From the NCBI GenBank assembly GCA_003135315.1, contig PLBD01000539.1, positions 1 to 15,790 of the forward strand: a DNA stretch of 15,790 bases, given 5' to 3'. The notes below the pieces were generated by a model, which saw nothing but the letters and a program-made list of their open reading frames with translations, was not told where the DNA came from and made no database searches. This DNA is from Acidobacteriaceae bacterium (lineage in GTDB: Bacteria > Acidobacteriota > Terriglobia > Terriglobales > Acidobacteriaceae). This document shows positions 15,176 through 15,790 of this stretch, one piece after another; position 1 is the first letter of the stretch; each line of letters begins with the position of its first letter. The translations under genes and the position numbers were made by a program.

Positions 15176-15180
15176 ACAAT
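15175..15180 (+). promoter_or_regulatory. Possible -10 element (TACAAT) of iscS
   Basis: TACAAT 14 bases before the first ATG (15195), in the same GTACAAT context as the box before maeA. No good -35 at standard spacing. If it is used, an ATG at 15195 would be nearly leaderless. Confidence 0.35.
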
Positions 15181-15194
15181 CAGTACATAGGAAG

Positions 15195-15790
15195 ATGGCT
15201 GAAATCATGATTACAAATGTGACTGCGTCCAACCTTGGCGGGGACGTGAAGCTGCCCATCTACATGGACAACCACGCCACCACGCCCACCGATCCACGGG
15301 TGTTGCAGGAAATGTTGCCTTACTTCTGCGAGAAGTTTGGTAACGCTGCCAGCCGCAATCACGAGTTCGGCTGGGTAGCTGAACAGGCAGTCGAGCAGGC
15401 GCGCCAGCAGATCGCGAAGCTGATTGGCGCAACTTCTAAGGAGATTATCTTCACCTCGGGCGCTACCGAGAGCGACAACCTTGCCATCAAGGGCGTCGCC
15501 GAGATGTACAAGGAAAAGGGCAATCACATCATCACCCAGACGACCGAGCACAAGGCCGTGCTCGACAGTTGTAAGCGCCTGGAAAAATGTGGCTTCCGCG
15601 TCACGTATCTCCCTGTGCAGAAGGACGGCCGCATCGATCTCGACGACTTGAAGCGCGCCATGGACGACAAGACCATCCTGGTTACCATCATGGCCGCGAA
15701 CAACGAGATCGGAGTGCTTCAGCCCATTCGCGAGATTGGCGCTCTGTGCCACGAACGCGGCGTGCTGTTCCACACCGACGCGGTGCAGGC
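15195..15790 (+). CDS. iscS: Cysteine desulfurase IscS/NifS, N-terminal part, cut by window edge
   Basis: PLP enzyme that takes sulfur from L-cysteine (giving alanine) and passes it as persulfide to iron-sulfur cluster assembly and tRNA thiolation. 198 residues are visible of about 400. The sequence follows E. coli IscS closely: KLPIYMDNHATTPTDPRV, FGNAASRNHEFGW, EIIFTSGATESDNLAIKG, TEHKAVLDSC, ANNEIGVLQPI, HTDAVQ. Residues H119, N170, D195 and Q198 correspond to IscS H104, N155, D180 and Q183 at the cofactor. The PLP lysine and active cysteine lie past the edge. The start is uncertain: ATG 15195, ATG 15207 and GTG 15246 are in frame. The GTG gives VKLPIY, matching the E. coli start exactly, with GGCGGGG upstream; AGGA at 15189-15192 is close to the first ATG. 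Neighbouring isc genes would lie to the right. Confidence 0.95.
   Translation, partial: MAEIMITNVTASNLGGDVKLPIYMDNHATTPTDPRVLQEMLPYFCEKFGNAASRNHEFGWVAEQAVEQARQQIAKLIGATSKEIIFTSGATESDNLAIKGVAEMYKEKGNHIITQTTEHKAVLDSCKRLEKCGFRVTYLPVQKDGRIDLDDLKRAMDDKTILVTIMAANNEIGVLQPIREIGALCHERGVLFHTDAVQ

Overview
The window looks like ordinary chromosome from a GC-rich, Gram-negative-type soil bacterium. The best guess is Acidobacteriota (the Terriglobia/Koribacter side). That guess rests on resemblance of several proteins to families I associate with that phylum: the duplicated secreted beta-protein, the compact ECF/anti-sigma pair and the PilZ-LuxR pair. No rRNA or other taxonomic marker is present. I see no insertion sequence, phage gene, CRISPR array, tRNA or integration scar, and gene density is high. 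Thirteen genes are supported; two of them run off the window edges.

Layout. (1) 1-4242, minus strand: a tripartite efflux operon, lipoprotein adaptor followed 2 bases later by an AcrB/MexB-type RND pump cut by the left edge. (2) 4456-6159, plus: an NAD-type malic enzyme (maeA), divergent from the efflux operon. (3) 6322-7104, plus: an apparently exported member of the proteasome/HslV N-terminal-nucleophile fold, in which the predicted signal-peptide cut leaves a threonine as residue 1. This is the most unusual gene here. (4) 7280-8154, plus: an ECF sigma factor overlapping a small zinc-type anti-sigma factor. (5) 8363-9154, plus: a secreted, internally duplicated beta-rich protein. It has a good promoter, an upstream array of 10-bp repeats and a strong terminator. 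(6) 9232-10650, minus: a secreted serine beta-lactamase/DD-peptidase-fold hydrolase. (7) 10725-11925, minus: a PilZ protein overlapping a LuxR-type regulator whose receiver domain has lost its phosphorylation residues. (8) 12138-13541, minus: a TldE/PmbA-like protein without the metalloprotease motif. It is divergent from (9) 13722-15083, plus, an MFS transporter resembling animal MFSD1, a lysosomal dipeptide carrier. (10) 15195-end, plus: cysteine desulfurase IscS, cut by the right edge.

How they may work together. The efflux operon, malic enzyme and iscS look like independent housekeeping or resistance units. The block at 6322-10650 is rich in envelope and exported functions (proteasome-like hydrolase, sigma/anti-sigma switch, secreted beta-protein, penicillin-binding-fold hydrolase) and may be an envelope-quality neighbourhood; that is inference from adjacency only. 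The TldE-like gene and the MFSD1-like transporter share a 180-base divergent control region and could link peptide processing to small-peptide transport, also inference. The strongest candidate for something undescribed is the exported proteasome-fold protein.
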